A stretch of 21,772 nucleotides of DNA from CAZDME01 sp964506785 [NCBI: uncultured bacterium] (GCA_964506785.1 CAZDME010000018.1:1-21772), one strand, 5' to 3'. Counted from the stretch's first letter, positions 7,463-16,013 are shown. Notes: generated by a model not told the origin, from the sequence alone. A program made the numbers and translations.

Positions 7463-8791
7463 ATGAGAAAAAGAGTTTTTTTCTTTTTTCTTTTCATAAT
7501 TGTTTTACTTTATGGGCTGATGGTTATTTTACCGACTAAAAAATCTACTCCGGCGGTTGAGAAAAAAACCTTAAATAATGGTCTTAAGGTTTTAGTAAAG
7601 AGGAATCCTTCTAATGAGATTGTGGCTATAGAATTTTTCTTCAAGGGCGGCTCGGCCGTAGAGACTCGGCAGGATTCGGGGCTTACCTATTTAACAGCCA
7701 GTCTCTTATTTAAAGGGACAGAGAATAAGGATTTCACCCGGATTGCTGAAGGATTTGATTCCATAGGAGGGCTTTGGGGGTTATCCGTTGAAAGGGATTT
7801 TTCCGAGGTTCACCTGGTTATCCCTAAGAGAAACTGGGAGGAAGGGTTGAAGCTTTTAGCCGAAGTTCTGATTACTCCCGTATTTGTTGAGGAGGAAATA
7901 GACAAGGAGAAAGAATTAATACTTCAGCAGATTAAAAGCATTGAAGATAACCCCTTTGAGTTCACTTATCGCGAGTTTAATGAGGATATTTATGGTTCCC
8001 ATCCCTACGCTAAACCGACTTTTGGCTTTGCTGATACGGTAACGCGGTTTAGCCGCAGCGATATTATTCGGCAGTATAAGCGGTCTTTTTGCGCCCGAAA
8101 CGCGATTGTTGTCGTTACTGGTAATGTAGGGCCAAAAGAGGCGATAAAATCAGTTGAAGAAAATTTTAGACGTTTACCGGCCGGCCGGCGGTTAAATATC
8201 GATAAACAGCCCGTTCATAGCCGCGGGAAGAAACAAGTCATAAAGAAACCGGATTTAAAACAAACAATGATGTTTTTAGGATTTAAAGCGCCCTCCGTGA
8301 ATGATAAGGATTACCCGGCGCTGAAACTTCTCAGTGCCTTGATGGGTGAGGGAATGAGTTCCAGGCTTTTTGAAAATATCCGGGATAAAAAGGGGATTGG
8401 CTATGCCCTGGGAAGTTTCTATCCCACCCGTCTGGATACCAGTCCCTTTGTATTTTTTCTTGGTGTCCAGCCGGAAAGGCTGGGTGAAGCCGAAGCCGCC
8501 TTTTGGGAAGAGATTGGAAAAGTAAAGTTTGACGACATTAGTGAAGAAGAATTCAAAAAGGCAAAAAATTATCTCATTGGGAATTTTTACCTGACTCAAC
8601 AGAGGAATAAAGACCAAGCCTATTATCTGGGCTGGTATGAAACCCTGGGTTTAGGGACGGATTTTGATTCGGTCTATTTAGAGAATATTAGAAATTTGGG
8701 AATTTCGCGGGTTAAGGCCGCGGCCAGGAAATATCTGAAAGAAGAAAAGGCAACTCTGGTAATTTTGAGTCCGGGAAAAGTAACTCCCTGA
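7463..8791 (+). CDS. M16 family peptidase-like protein, non-catalytic partner
   Basis: A 442-residue M16B protein with an N-terminal membrane segment (about 5-23) and no lipobox, so it is probably anchored by a signal anchor facing the periplasm. Numbered in register with its neighbour, the zinc motif is lost: Y76, A79 and S80 stand where His, Glu and His are needed. Its C-terminal half keeps the R/Y pair region, SSRLFENIRDKKGIGYALGS. This fits the known arrangement of M16B heterodimers in which one subunit holds zinc and the other holds the R/Y substrate-binding residues. It follows the catalytic gene by 14 bases. It should not be annotated as an active protease on its own. Confidence 0.9.
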   Translation: MRKRVFFFFLFIIVLLYGLMVILPTKKSTPAVEKKTLNNGLKVLVKRNPSNEIVAIEFFFKGGSAVETRQDSGLTYLTASLLFKGTENKDFTRIAEGFDSIGGLWGLSVERDFSEVHLVIPKRNWEEGLKLLAEVLITPVFVEEEIDKEKELILQQIKSIEDNPFEFTYREFNEDIYGSHPYAKPTFGFADTVTRFSRSDIIRQYKRSFCARNAIVVVTGNVGPKEAIKSVEENFRRLPAGRRLNIDKQPVHSRGKKQVIKKPDLKQTMMFLGFKAPSVNDKDYPALKLLSALMGEGMSSRLFENIRDKKGIGYALGSFYPTRLDTSPFVFFLGVQPERLGEAEAAFWEEIGKVKFDDISEEEFKKAKNYLIGNFYLTQQRNKDQAYYLGWYETLGLGTDFDSVYLENIRNLGISRVKAAARKYLKEEKATLVILSPGKVTP

Positions 8792-8814
8792 GCTGCAGAA
8801 GGAAAGCTGAAAGT

Positions 8815-9618
8815 ATGGAACGGGGACCAATTGTTGCCGGGCAGTTTTATCCGCGCCGGGCTGATGTTTTAAAAGAAGAAATTGCCAAATGTCTGATTGC
8901 GACGAAAGTAAAGAAAGAAGTTAAGGGAATACTTTTACCGCATGCCGGATATATCTATTCCGGAAAAGTAGCCGGGGCCGTTCTTTCTCAAATAAAAATT
9001 CCTGAGACCTTTATTATCCTTGGCCCCAACCATGCTGGCGTGGGTCATTCCTTTGCTTTATGGCCGGAGGGGAGCTGGCAGACTCCTTTGGGGTCGATAG
9101 AAGTCGATAAGGAATTAGCGGAGGCTATACTTAAAAGGTCTTCTTTGGTAGAAATAGATTATCAAGCCCATCTTCAGGAGCATTCGTTAGAAGTGCAGTT
9201 GCCTTTTATTCAATATTTGGCGCCTTCAGCGAAAATTGTGCCTCTGGTGGTTAAATATGGGTCGTTTCATCAGTTAAAAAAAATAAGCCAGACTTTGGTA
9301 AAGGTCGTTGAATCCGGTAATAAACGGGTCGTCTTAGTCGCCAGCTCTGATATGACCCATTATCAACCCCGGGAAACAGCCGAAAAACAGGATAAATTGG
9401 TTTTAGAACCGTTATTAAAGCTGGAAACCAGAAGATTCCTTGATACGGTGATAGAGAACAACATTTCTATGTGTGGGTATATTCCGGCGGCAATAATGAT
9501 TTTAACCTCTAAAGCCCTGGGGGCAAAAACGGGAAAGTTGGTTATGTATACCACTTCGGGAGAGGCCAGCGGGGATTATTCTCACGTAGTCGGCTATGCT
9601 GGGGTAACGGTTGAATGA
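8815..9618 (+). CDS. amrB: MEMO1 family protein (AmmeMemoRadiSam system protein B)
   Basis: A 267-residue cytosolic protein of the MEMO1 family (COG1355), structurally related to class III extradiol dioxygenases. Visible hallmarks are GPIVAGQFYPR at the N-terminus, LPHAGYIYSGKVAGAV, LGPNHAGVG, EHSLEVQLPFIQYL, SSDMTHYQP and the C-terminal YSHVVGYAGV. The His residues in PHAGY, GPNH and EHSLEVQ correspond to the metal-site region of the family. Many bacteria carry it with an AMMECR1 protein and a radical SAM enzyme; neither partner is in this window. The biochemical role is not established. GAAGGAAAG upstream of ATG 8815 supports the start. Confidence 0.9.
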   Translation: MERGPIVAGQFYPRRADVLKEEIAKCLIATKVKKEVKGILLPHAGYIYSGKVAGAVLSQIKIPETFIILGPNHAGVGHSFALWPEGSWQTPLGSIEVDKELAEAILKRSSLVEIDYQAHLQEHSLEVQLPFIQYLAPSAKIVPLVVKYGSFHQLKKISQTLVKVVESGNKRVVLVASSDMTHYQPRETAEKQDKLVLEPLLKLETRRFLDTVIENNISMCGYIPAAIMILTSKALGAKTGKLVMYTTSGEASGDYSHVVGYAGVTVE

Positions 9619-9708
9619 GTCCGTTATCCATACTAAAGGTACGACCGCCGATTTTTGCGGGCAAGGAGCTGGGTTGTTTCTAACGGAATTAGAGGGCGCA
9701 GGTTTCTA

Positions 9709-10077
9709 ATGAGGCTTACTTTTCGAAAAAAAGATAAAGTTGTTTTGGTCCTTGGCGGCGGTTCCGCCCGGGGACTGGCTCATATCGGGGTGTTAAAGGT
9801 TTTAAAACGCGAGGCAATTCCGATAGATATGGTTGTGGGGACAAGCATCGGGGCGTTAATGGGAGCGGCTTTTTGTGCCGGTATAGATTTTTCCCTGTTG
9901 GAGAAGAAAACGCAAGGTATTTCCTGGAAAAACTTATTTGATTTCACCATCCCTCAACTCGGTTTAATTGAAGGCCGAAAGATGGAAAAATTAATAAAAG
10001 AGATAATTGGCGAACGCCATTTTAAAGATTTAAAAATCCCTTTGGCCATTTTGCTACCGATATTAACAATGGAATAG
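9709..10077 (+). pseudogene. Patatin-like phospholipase, N-terminal part (frameshifted gene)
   Basis: The first part of a patatin-family serine hydrolase. It shows the oxyanion-hole motif GGGSARGLAHIG (16-27) and the nucleophile elbow G44-T-S46-I-G48, both intact. From ATG 9709 the reading frame is normal as far as IPLAIL at about 10053 and then runs out of register to a TAG at 10075-10077. The catalytic aspartate lies in the next fragment, in the -1 frame. Restoring one base after 10053 gives the expected reading AILATDINNG and joins the two parts into a protein of about 263 residues, a normal length. This may be a true mutation or a sequence error. An upstream ATG at 9655 exists but adds an untypical leader. 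Confidence 0.85.
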
Positions 10078-10079
10078 AG

Positions 10080-10499
10080 GTGGTTTATCGCAGAGGGCTG
10101 CTCTGGCCGGTAATTAAAGCTAGCTGCTCTATTCCTGGAATTTTCAATCCGGTTAAACTGGATAAAAAGCTTTTAGTCGATGGAGCGGTGCTGCATAATG
10201 TAGCGACTAAAGTTGCCCGTGATTTAGGGGCAAACAAAATAATTGCCGTTAATGTCGGTTTCTATGTCCGAAAACAAGAAGTAAAAAACCTGCTGAATAT
10301 TTTTCTTCAGGCTTGGCAGCTGCGAGGGCAGGAACTAAGCCGCTACCAGAATTTAGACGCAGAAGTAGTCATTAAAGTAAATCTGCCTGGCATAAGCCCG
10401 GTAGATTTTCATAGAGCGGCGGAGTGTATTCAGCAGGGCGAAAAGGCCGCCGAGACGAAAATACCCCAGATTAAGAAACTTTTAAGAATCCGCCGATGA
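10080..10499 (+). pseudogene. Patatin-like phospholipase, C-terminal part (frameshifted gene)
   Basis: The second part of the same patatin-like gene, in the -1 frame relative to the first. It begins in the conserved segment VVYRRGLLWPVIKASCSIPG, which normally follows ATDxNxG directly, and carries the catalytic Asp in LVDGAVLHNV. The GTG at 10080 lies inside the domain and has no ribosome site, so independent translation into a useful protein is unlikely. The remaining sequence to the stop is undamaged, which means the lesion is either recent or a sequencing artefact. Its stop overlaps the ATG of the following membrane protein by four bases. An intact gene would hydrolyse lipid acyl esters at a membrane. 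Confidence 0.85.
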
Positions 10500-11494
10500 A
10501 AATTTCAAAAAAATTATTTCTTAGCTTTAAAATCATTTTAACCGGAACCTTAATTATATTTTTGCTTAAAAGGCTGAATTTAGGCAATGTTTTCTCCATA
10601 ATAATCCAGGTTAACTGGCATTATCTGGTTTTGGCCGCAATTCTTTTTTTTCTGATTTTGCTCATTCAGTCCTACCGCTGGCAGTGTCTATTAGGTGTTC
10701 ATGGAATCAAGATTGGTCTGGTCAGATTGATTCGCCTCACTTTTATCGGATTTTTCTTTAATAATTTTTTGCCGAGCACGGTAGGAGGGGATGTAGTGAA
10801 AGGATACCTGGTCTCTAAAGCGACCAAAAAGACAGCCGAATCATATGTTTCGGTTTTGATGGATAGAATTATCGGAATTGTCGGCTTGTTTTTTTTAGGC
10901 TTCATGGTGCTCTTTTTCATTCCGGAGTTAAAAAGCAATCAGACCCTAATGTATCTTCTCTGGGGAGGTTTCACTGTCTCCTTTCTGCTTATTGCTTTTT
11001 TTGTCCTGGGCAGGAAATTTTGGATGAAGAGGCTGGGTTTCTTAAAGCGAATTTTAAAAAAACTGAAAATAGAAGGTCTCATAGAAAAGATTGCCGGCGC
11101 TTTCTCGACCTACAGACGGCATAGGGGCGTCCTCATAAAAACCGTTTTAATGTCAACTCTGGTCCATCTTTTTTTTATCGCCGTCAATTTTACGATTGTA
11201 AAGGGTTTTTCCCTGCCGCAGAAAATTCCGTTTATTGACTTCTTTATCTACACCCCGACTATTGCTTTGATAAGCTGTGTGCCTATCAGCGTTAACGGGC
11301 TGGGGTTAAGAGAGAATTTATATGTCGAGTTTTTCAGCCGTTCTTTGGGGAAAAACTTTGCCGGTTCGCTTTCCATTATTTTCCTTATTTTTCTATGGGC
11401 GGCTGGATTTATCGGCGGTATTTTTTATCTTTTTTCTCATTTGAAGTCTAATGTCATCGGGACCATAAAAGAAAAGGGGAAAGTGAGCTTATGA
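10496..11494 (+). CDS. Flippase-like integral membrane protein (YbhN/UPF0104, LPG-synthase TM region)
   Basis: A 332-residue polytopic protein with about eight membrane segments. It matches the lysylphosphatidylglycerol synthase transmembrane-region family (PF03706, COG0392): SYRWQCLL after the second helix, FFNNFLPSTVGGDVVKGYL at about residues 83-102, and the DRIIGIVGLF helix. There is no soluble aminoacyl-transferase domain, so it is not a full MprF. Proteins of this compact form are usually annotated as flippase-like or as unknown membrane proteins near glycan and lipid genes. The four-base ATGA overlap with the patatin gene upstream and with the Trm112-like gene downstream indicates one transcript. 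A role in lipid handling is inferred. Confidence 0.85.
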   Translation: MKISKKLFLSFKIILTGTLIIFLLKRLNLGNVFSIIIQVNWHYLVLAAILFFLILLIQSYRWQCLLGVHGIKIGLVRLIRLTFIGFFFNNFLPSTVGGDVVKGYLVSKATKKTAESYVSVLMDRIIGIVGLFFLGFMVLFFIPELKSNQTLMYLLWGGFTVSFLLIAFFVLGRKFWMKRLGFLKRILKKLKIEGLIEKIAGAFSTYRRHRGVLIKTVLMSTLVHLFFIAVNFTIVKGFSLPQKIPFIDFFIYTPTIALISCVPISVNGLGLRENLYVEFFSRSLGKNFAGSLSIIFLIFLWAAGFIGGIFYLFSHLKSNVIGTIKEKGKVSL

Positions 11495-11646
11495 TTGACA
11501 AGGACCTTTTGGATATTTTAGCCTGCCCGGCTTGTAAAGGCGGGGTAAAGGAAGAAGGGGATAAAATTATCTGCTTGAAGTGTGGGCGGAAATATCCGGT
11601 CAAAGACGGCATTCCGGTAATGCTAATAGATGAATCGGAACGATAA
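11491..11646 (+). CDS. Trm112/UPF0434-like zinc-ribbon protein
   Basis: A 51-residue protein beginning at an ATGA overlap with the flippase-like gene. It has MIDKDLLDILACPACKG, then ICLKCGRKYPVKDGIPVML. Two knuckles, C12-x2-C15 and C28-x2-C31, make a four-cysteine zinc ribbon, and the trailing YPVKDGIPVML is characteristic of the Trm112p-like family (PF03966; YcaR/UPF0434 in Escherichia coli). In eukaryotes Trm112 activates several methyltransferases; the bacterial role is not settled. The protein is only slightly shorter than the usual 55-65 residues. Confidence 0.9.
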   Translation: MIDKDLLDILACPACKGGVKEEGDKIICLKCGRKYPVKDGIPVMLIDESER

Positions 11647-11659
11647 AGACTTAAGTCTT
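11646..11659. promoter_or_regulatory. 14-base perfect palindrome
   Basis: AAGACTTAAGTCTT reads the same on both strands. It begins at the last base of the Trm112-like stop codon and lies about 40 bases before aroQ. It could be a dimeric repressor operator or a chance AT-rich palindrome. No clear promoter boxes are visible beside it. Confidence 0.25.
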
Positions 11660-11697
11660 GGCCGAATAACGATTCAGGGAAAAAAAGGGGGGTAAAA

Positions 11698-12138
11698 ATG
11701 GCTGGTATTTTAGTCATCCATGGGCCTAATCTCGACCTTTTGGGTTCAAGAGAGCCGGGTATCTATGGTCATATCGAATTAGCCGAGATAAACGGAAAAC
11801 TTACCGAAAAAGCTCAAAAAGCAAAGGTGAAAATTAAAATTTTTCAATCCAATCATGAAGGAGAAATTGTTGCGCTTATTGGCCGGCATAAAAAATCGGT
11901 CGATGTTTTAATTATCAACCCGGCCGCCTATACTCATACCAGCGTCGCTATTCGAGATGCCATTTTGGCCACCGAAATTCCGACTATAGAGGTTCACTTG
12001 AGCAACATTTACGCCCGGGAAGAATTCCGCCGGCAATCCCTGATTGCGCCGGTAGCCAGGGGCACTATCAGTGGATTTGGCGAACAAAGTTATTATTTGG
12101 CCCTGGATGCGGCTTTTGAAATGATAAAGAAAAAATGA
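11698..12138 (+). CDS. aroQ: 3-dehydroquinate dehydratase, type II
   Basis: This enzyme dehydrates 3-dehydroquinate to 3-dehydroshikimate in the shikimate pathway for aromatic amino acids. The 146-residue length is usual for the dodecameric type II form. Motifs are complete: HGPNLDLLGSREPGIYG with the catalytic Tyr and Arg, FQSNHEGEIV, INPAAYTHTSVAIRDAI, EVHLSNIYAREEFR with the catalytic His, and GFGEQSYYLAL. The ribosome site AGGGGGG precedes ATG 11698. The order aroQ-pepP-efp-accB-accC seen here is a widely conserved bacterial cluster. Its last codons overlap the start of pepP (ATGA). Confidence 0.97.
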   Translation: MAGILVIHGPNLDLLGSREPGIYGHIELAEINGKLTEKAQKAKVKIKIFQSNHEGEIVALIGRHKKSVDVLIINPAAYTHTSVAIRDAILATEIPTIEVHLSNIYAREEFRRQSLIAPVARGTISGFGEQSYYLALDAAFEMIKKK

Positions 12139-13208
12139 AGTATAACCGCTCATATATAGACCGATTTCAAAAAAAAATAGAGGAGACGGAGTTAGACGCT
12201 TTTTTAGTTTCTAACCCCATAAACATAAAGTATTTAACCGGGTTTTCTACCTCGGACGGTTTTCTTATAATTACAAAAGGCGAAGTTTTCTTTTTTACCA
12301 GTTTTTGTGAATTGGGAGAGGCGGAGGCGCAAATCTCCGCGGCCGAAATAAAGGAAAGAAAAAGAGGCGATTGGGACTTTTTGAAAAGTTTTTTAAAAAG
12401 AAAAAAAATAAAAAAAATCGGTTTTGAGGAAAGGTATTTCTCTCTTGCCAATTTCAAACTGATAAAAGGCTTTTTTTTGGATTGCCAGTTTCGAAAAACC
12501 TCCGATTTAATTGAAAGATTTCGGGCGGTTAAAAGTTCGGAAGAATTAAAAAGGATTGAAGGAGCTATTATCGTTACCGAGAAGATTTTTGCCGGGGTTA
12601 AAAAAAATCTCAAGCCTGGTTTAACTGAGCTTGATATCCTTAAATATTTAAGCATCTATATTGCCAGGGAAGGAATAAGGCCTGCTTTTACGCCGATAGT
12701 TGCCTTTGGCTCTCATAGCGCCTTCCCTCATGCCCTCGCCGGTAAACGCCGCCTTAAAAAAGGGGATATTGTTCTAATTGATATGGGTGTAGACATAAAC
12801 GGTTATAAATCCGATTTAACCCGCACCTTTATTTTCGGCCGGTTGAAACCAAAGCAGGAAAAGGTTTACAATTTAGTCAGGGAAGCGCAGGATTATCTTT
12901 TTCGGTTGATTAAGCCTGGGATATCGGTTAAGGATGTGGAAAACTGTGCCCATCGATTTTTTGCTAAAAAAGGCTGGGGGAAGTTTTTCCCTCATTCGAT
13001 CGGACATGGTATAGGGCTTGAGGTGCATGAAAGCCCCTTTTTTTCAAGAAAAAGCAAAGAAAAATTACTTCCCGGCATGATTTTTACCCTGGAGCCGGCG
13101 CTTTATCTTCCTGGCTGGGGTGGGGTACGCATTGAAGATATGTTTCTTGTCACACAAAAAAAATGTAAAAACTTAAGCGACTTTTCTAAAGACCCTTCAA
13201 TAAATTAG
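12135..13208 (+). CDS. pepP: M24 family Xaa-Pro aminopeptidase
   Basis: A 357-residue cytosolic metallopeptidase that releases N-terminal residues preceding proline. The creatinase N-terminal domain (about 1-125) contains NPINIKYLTGFSTSDGF. The pita-bread domain follows with the ordered metal ligands: Asp in DMGVDINGYKSDLTRTF (two), His in HSIGHGIGLEVHE, Glu in FTLEPALY and Glu in GGVRIEDM. It could equally be a prolidase (PepQ), since the two overlap in sequence, but position just before efp favours PepP/YqhT-type. Translation is probably coupled to aroQ through the ATGA overlap. Confidence 0.93.
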   Translation: MKYNRSYIDRFQKKIEETELDAFLVSNPINIKYLTGFSTSDGFLIITKGEVFFFTSFCELGEAEAQISAAEIKERKRGDWDFLKSFLKRKKIKKIGFEERYFSLANFKLIKGFFLDCQFRKTSDLIERFRAVKSSEELKRIEGAIIVTEKIFAGVKKNLKPGLTELDILKYLSIYIAREGIRPAFTPIVAFGSHSAFPHALAGKRRLKKGDIVLIDMGVDINGYKSDLTRTFIFGRLKPKQEKVYNLVREAQDYLFRLIKPGISVKDVENCAHRFFAKKGWGKFFPHSIGHGIGLEVHESPFFSRKSKEKLLPGMIFTLEPALYLPGWGGVRIEDMFLVTQKKCKNLSDFSKDPSIN

Positions 13209-13217
13209 GTAGAGCCG

Positions 13218-13775
13218 ATGATTACTCCAAATAGTTTTAAACGCGGCATGGTCATTGAAATAGATAAAGGTTTCTTTGAAATTCTCGAGGTTTTCTGGGT
13301 CAAACCGGGAAAGGGAGGGGCTTTTGCCCGGACAAAGGTTAAAAATTTGCAAACCGGTTCGATTACCGAAAAGATGTTTCGAAGCGAACAAAAAGTTTCT
13401 CAGATTTCGATTAACACCGTTTCCATTGAATATCTTTACCGATTGGATAACCTCTATCACTTTATGGATTTTCAGACAAGCGAGGAATATGTGTTAACGG
13501 AAGACCATCTGGGTGATAAAACCCATTTTTTAGTGGAGAACCAAAAAGTTGCCGCTAAAATTCATCAGGGGTCAATACTTGATATCGAACTGCCGGCTTC
13601 AGTAACTTTAGCCGTAACCCAAACTGAACCGGGTTTAAAAGGCGACCGGGTTTCGGGAGCGACCAAAGGGGCGGTGCTGGAAACTGGTTTTGAAATTCAG
13701 GTTCCTTTATTTGTGAAAACCGGCGACAAAATTAAAGTTGATACTCGCAGCGGAAAATATCTCAGTCGCGCGTAA
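13218..13775 (+). CDS. efp: Elongation factor P
   Basis: EF-P binds between the ribosomal P and E sites and relieves stalling at polyproline stretches. The 185 residues form the three expected beta-barrel domains: KOW-like (1-65), central S1-like (66-128) and C-terminal (129-185) ending VDTRSGKYLSRA, the family hallmark. The tip loop is K29-P-G-K32-G-G, so K32 is the residue modified in many species. The modifying enzymes EpmA/EpmB or YmfI are not in the window, so the modification is unknown. It starts nine bases after pepP. Confidence 0.97.
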   Translation: MITPNSFKRGMVIEIDKGFFEILEVFWVKPGKGGAFARTKVKNLQTGSITEKMFRSEQKVSQISINTVSIEYLYRLDNLYHFMDFQTSEEYVLTEDHLGDKTHFLVENQKVAAKIHQGSILDIELPASVTLAVTQTEPGLKGDRVSGATKGAVLETGFEIQVPLFVKTGDKIKVDTRSGKYLSRA

Positions 13776-13829
13776 TTGGAATTTAAAGATTAGTTATGCC
13801 CTTGATATCAAAACGGGAGGAATAGACCT

Positions 13830-14270
13830 ATGGACCCTAAAGACAAAAGAGAGATTGAAGAAATTATTGCCCTTTTTGAAGCTTCCAGCCTGAGTGAGCT
13901 TGAAGTAGAAAAGGAAGGAATAAGGGTGCGTCTCAAAAAAGAGATTTCGGCGTCTTCTTCGGTTCCCGCCGCGCCGGTAACGAAACTGCCTTCGGAAAAA
14001 GAAGAAAAAAAGGAGGAGATGGATGCCGGGTTAATTCCGATTAAGACGCCGATGGTAGGTACTTTTTACCGGTCTTCTTCCCCTGAGTCTCCTCCTTTCG
14101 TTGAGGAGGGTGAGGTCATTGAAACCGAACAGGTAGTTTGTATTATTGAAGCGATGAAATTGATGAACGAGATTAAATCGGAAGTAAAGGGGAAGATTGT
14201 AAAAATTTTAGTTGAAGACGGCCATCCTGTAGAGTACGGCCAGACTTTATTTTTAATCAAGAAGGAATAA
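13830..14270 (+). CDS. accB: Biotin carboxyl carrier protein of acetyl-CoA carboxylase
   Basis: This carrier swings carboxybiotin from biotin carboxylase to the carboxyltransferase for malonyl-CoA synthesis, the first step of fatty acid production. The 146 residues have the usual layout: an N-terminal helical part (1-40, with a run of Glu and Lys), a Pro/Ala-rich flexible linker (about 46-65), and a C-terminal biotinyl domain (69-146). The biotinylated lysine is K110 in EAMKLMNEI. The thumb (GTFYRSSSPESPPFVEEG) of the acetyl-CoA carboxylase type is present. GGGAGG supports ATG 13830. accC begins on the base after its stop. Confidence 0.96.
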   Translation: MDPKDKREIEEIIALFEASSLSELEVEKEGIRVRLKKEISASSSVPAAPVTKLPSEKEEKKEEMDAGLIPIKTPMVGTFYRSSSPESPPFVEEGEVIETEQVVCIIEAMKLMNEIKSEVKGKIVKILVEDGHPVEYGQTLFLIKKE

Positions 14271-15635
14271 ATGTTCAGTAAAGTCCTTATCGCTAACCGA
14301 GGCGAGATAGCTCTTAGGATAATCCGGGCCTGCCGGGAGTTAGGCATTGCCACGGTAGCTGTTTATTCTGAAGCCGACGCCAATTCTCTTCATGTCCGTT
14401 ATGCCGAAGAAAGTGTTTGTATTGGGCCTTCTCCCTCAAGCAGCAGCTATTTATCTATTCCCAACATAATCAGCGCGGCTGAAGTAATGGATGTTGAAGC
14501 CATTCATCCGGGATACGGTTTTTTAGCCGAGAACGCTCATTTTGCCGAAATTTGCGAATCGTGCGGCATTAAATTTATCGGTCCGGCGCCGGAGAATGTC
14601 CGTCTCATGGGTGACAAGATTGAAGCAAGAAAATTGATGAAGAAAACGGGCGTTCCGGTTATTCCCGGAAGTGAAGGGATAGTGAAAAATAAAGAAGAGG
14701 CCTTAGCCATAGCCAAGAGAATTGGTTATCCGGTAATGATTAAAGCCTCATCCGGCGGAGGAGGCAAGGGGATGCGCATTGCCCATAATGATGTAAGTTT
14801 GGCGAATGCTTTTTTAACCGCCCGGGCCGAAGCTGAGGCAGCCTTTGACAATTCTGACGTTTACCTGGAAAAGTGCATCCAGGAGCCGCGTCACATAGAA
14901 TTCCAGATTTTAGCCGATAAGCATGGGCATTTTATTCATCTGGGTGAACGGGAATGCACTATTCAGCGCCGCTATCAAAAGTTAATAGAAGAAGCTCCTT
15001 CCTCGGTTATAGACAAAAAATTGAGAAAGAGAATGGGCGAGGCGGCTTTGCGGGCGGCGAAAGCGATAAAATACGAAAGCGCCGGGACAGTCGAGTTTTT
15101 ATTGGATAGAGAAGGCCGGTTTTATTTTATGGAAATGAATACCCGCATCCAGGTTGAACATCCCGTAACGGAAATAATTACTGGAGTGGACTTGGTTAAA
15201 GAACAGATTCGTATTGCCCAGGACGAAAAACTAAGATATCATCAAGACCAGATCAGGTTAACCGGCTGGGCGATTGAATGCCGGATTAATGCGGAAGACC
15301 CCGAAAATGATTTTCTTCCCAGTCCGGGGAAGATAAAAACCTGCCAGCTTCCGGGCGGCCCGGGAATTCGTGTCGATACGCATATTTATCCGTCTTACAC
15401 GGTTCTTCCTTTTTACGATTCTCTCTTGGCAAAAATTATTGCGTATGGGTCGAATAGAGAAGAGGCGATTGCCCGTATGCAAAGAGCCTTGTCGGAATGT
15501 GACATTAGCGGAGTTAAAACAACCGTTCCTTTTCATATTTCCGTTTTGAATAATCCGCTTTTTATTCGCGGGAAGATTTCTACCGGTTTCGTTGACCGGG
15601 TTTGGACGGCCAGGGTTAAATCAGAGGAGGCATAA
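14271..15635 (+). CDS. accC: Biotin carboxylase of acetyl-CoA carboxylase
   Basis: An ATP-grasp enzyme that carboxylates the biotin of AccB with bicarbonate and ATP. The 454 residues compare with about 450 in characterised AccC. Motifs in order: [20 protein letters not shown] at the N-terminus, [10 protein letters not shown], the glycine-rich lid [15 protein letters not shown] (about 159-173), [29 protein letters not shown], and the C-terminal [15 protein letters not shown]. All residues expected for catalysis are present. No carboxyltransferase genes (accA, accD) are in the window. It directly abuts accB and the Asp23 gene, consistent with one transcript. Confidence 0.97.
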   Translation: MFSKVLIANRGEIALRIIRACRELGIATVAVYSEADANSLHVRYAEESVCIGPSPSSSSYLSIPNIISAAEVMDVEAIHPGYGFLAENAHFAEICESCGIKFIGPAPENVRLMGDKIEARKLMKKTGVPVIPGSEGIVKNKEEALAIAKRIGYPVMIKASSGGGGKGMRIAHNDVSLANAFLTARAEAEAAFDNSDVYLEKCIQEPRHIEFQILADKHGHFIHLGERECTIQRRYQKLIEEAPSSVIDKKLRKRMGEAALRAAKAIKYESAGTVEFLLDREGRFYFMEMNTRIQVEHPVTEIITGVDLVKEQIRIAQDEKLRYHQDQIRLTGWAIECRINAEDPENDFLPSPGKIKTCQLPGGPGIRVDTHIYPSYTVLPFYDSLLAKIIAYGSNREEAIARMQRALSECDISGVKTTVPFHISVLNNPLFIRGKISTGFVDRVWTARVKSEEA

Positions 15636-16010
15636 ATGATGGAAGAGGCATCCAGCTTTGGAAAAGTAAAAATTCATAATGAAGTAGTCGGGATTATTGC
15701 CGGGGTGGCGGCAATGGAAATTGCGGGGGTAGCCGGAATGAGCCGGGGGCTGGTTAGCGGCTTAAGCGAGTTATTAGGGCGCAAGGATTTAGACAAGGGA
15801 ATCAAAGTTCAAATAAAAGGTAAAGAGGCGATTCTTACCTTGAATGTTATCATAAGATACGGCGCGAAAATCCCGGAGGTTTCTTATCAAATCCAGGAAA
15901 ATGTTAAAAAGACGGTGGAAAAAATGACGGGTTTGACTGTAACTGATGTTACCGTCAATATTCAGGGAATAGATATGCCCAAAAAAATTAACAATTCAGA
16001 AAGGAGTTAA
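15636..16010 (+). CDS. Asp23/Gls24 family envelope stress protein
   Basis: A 124-residue Asp23-family protein (PF03780): FGKVKIHNEVVGIIAGVAAMEIAGVAGM at the N-terminus and a C-terminal half with YQIQENVKKTVEKMTGLTVTDVTVNIQGI. In Gram-positive bacteria such proteins coat the membrane through the anchor AmaP and respond to envelope stress. Here the next gene is an AmaP-like anchor, so the pair is kept. AGAGGAGG serves either ATG 15636 or ATG 15639. It follows accC with no gap, as in many Firmicutes where asp23 sits between accC and nusB, although no nusB follows here. Confidence 0.9.
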   Translation: MMEEASSFGKVKIHNEVVGIIAGVAAMEIAGVAGMSRGLVSGLSELLGRKDLDKGIKVQIKGKEAILTLNVIIRYGAKIPEVSYQIQENVKKTVEKMTGLTVTDVTVNIQGIDMPKKINNSERS

Positions 16011-16013
16011 ACG

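Noticed and set aside
10045-10080. Programmed -1 frameshifting in the patatin gene
   Set aside because: There is no X-XXY-YYZ slippery heptamer in the correct register (the codons are ATT TTG CTA), and no obvious downstream pseudoknot. A lost base explains the data more simply.
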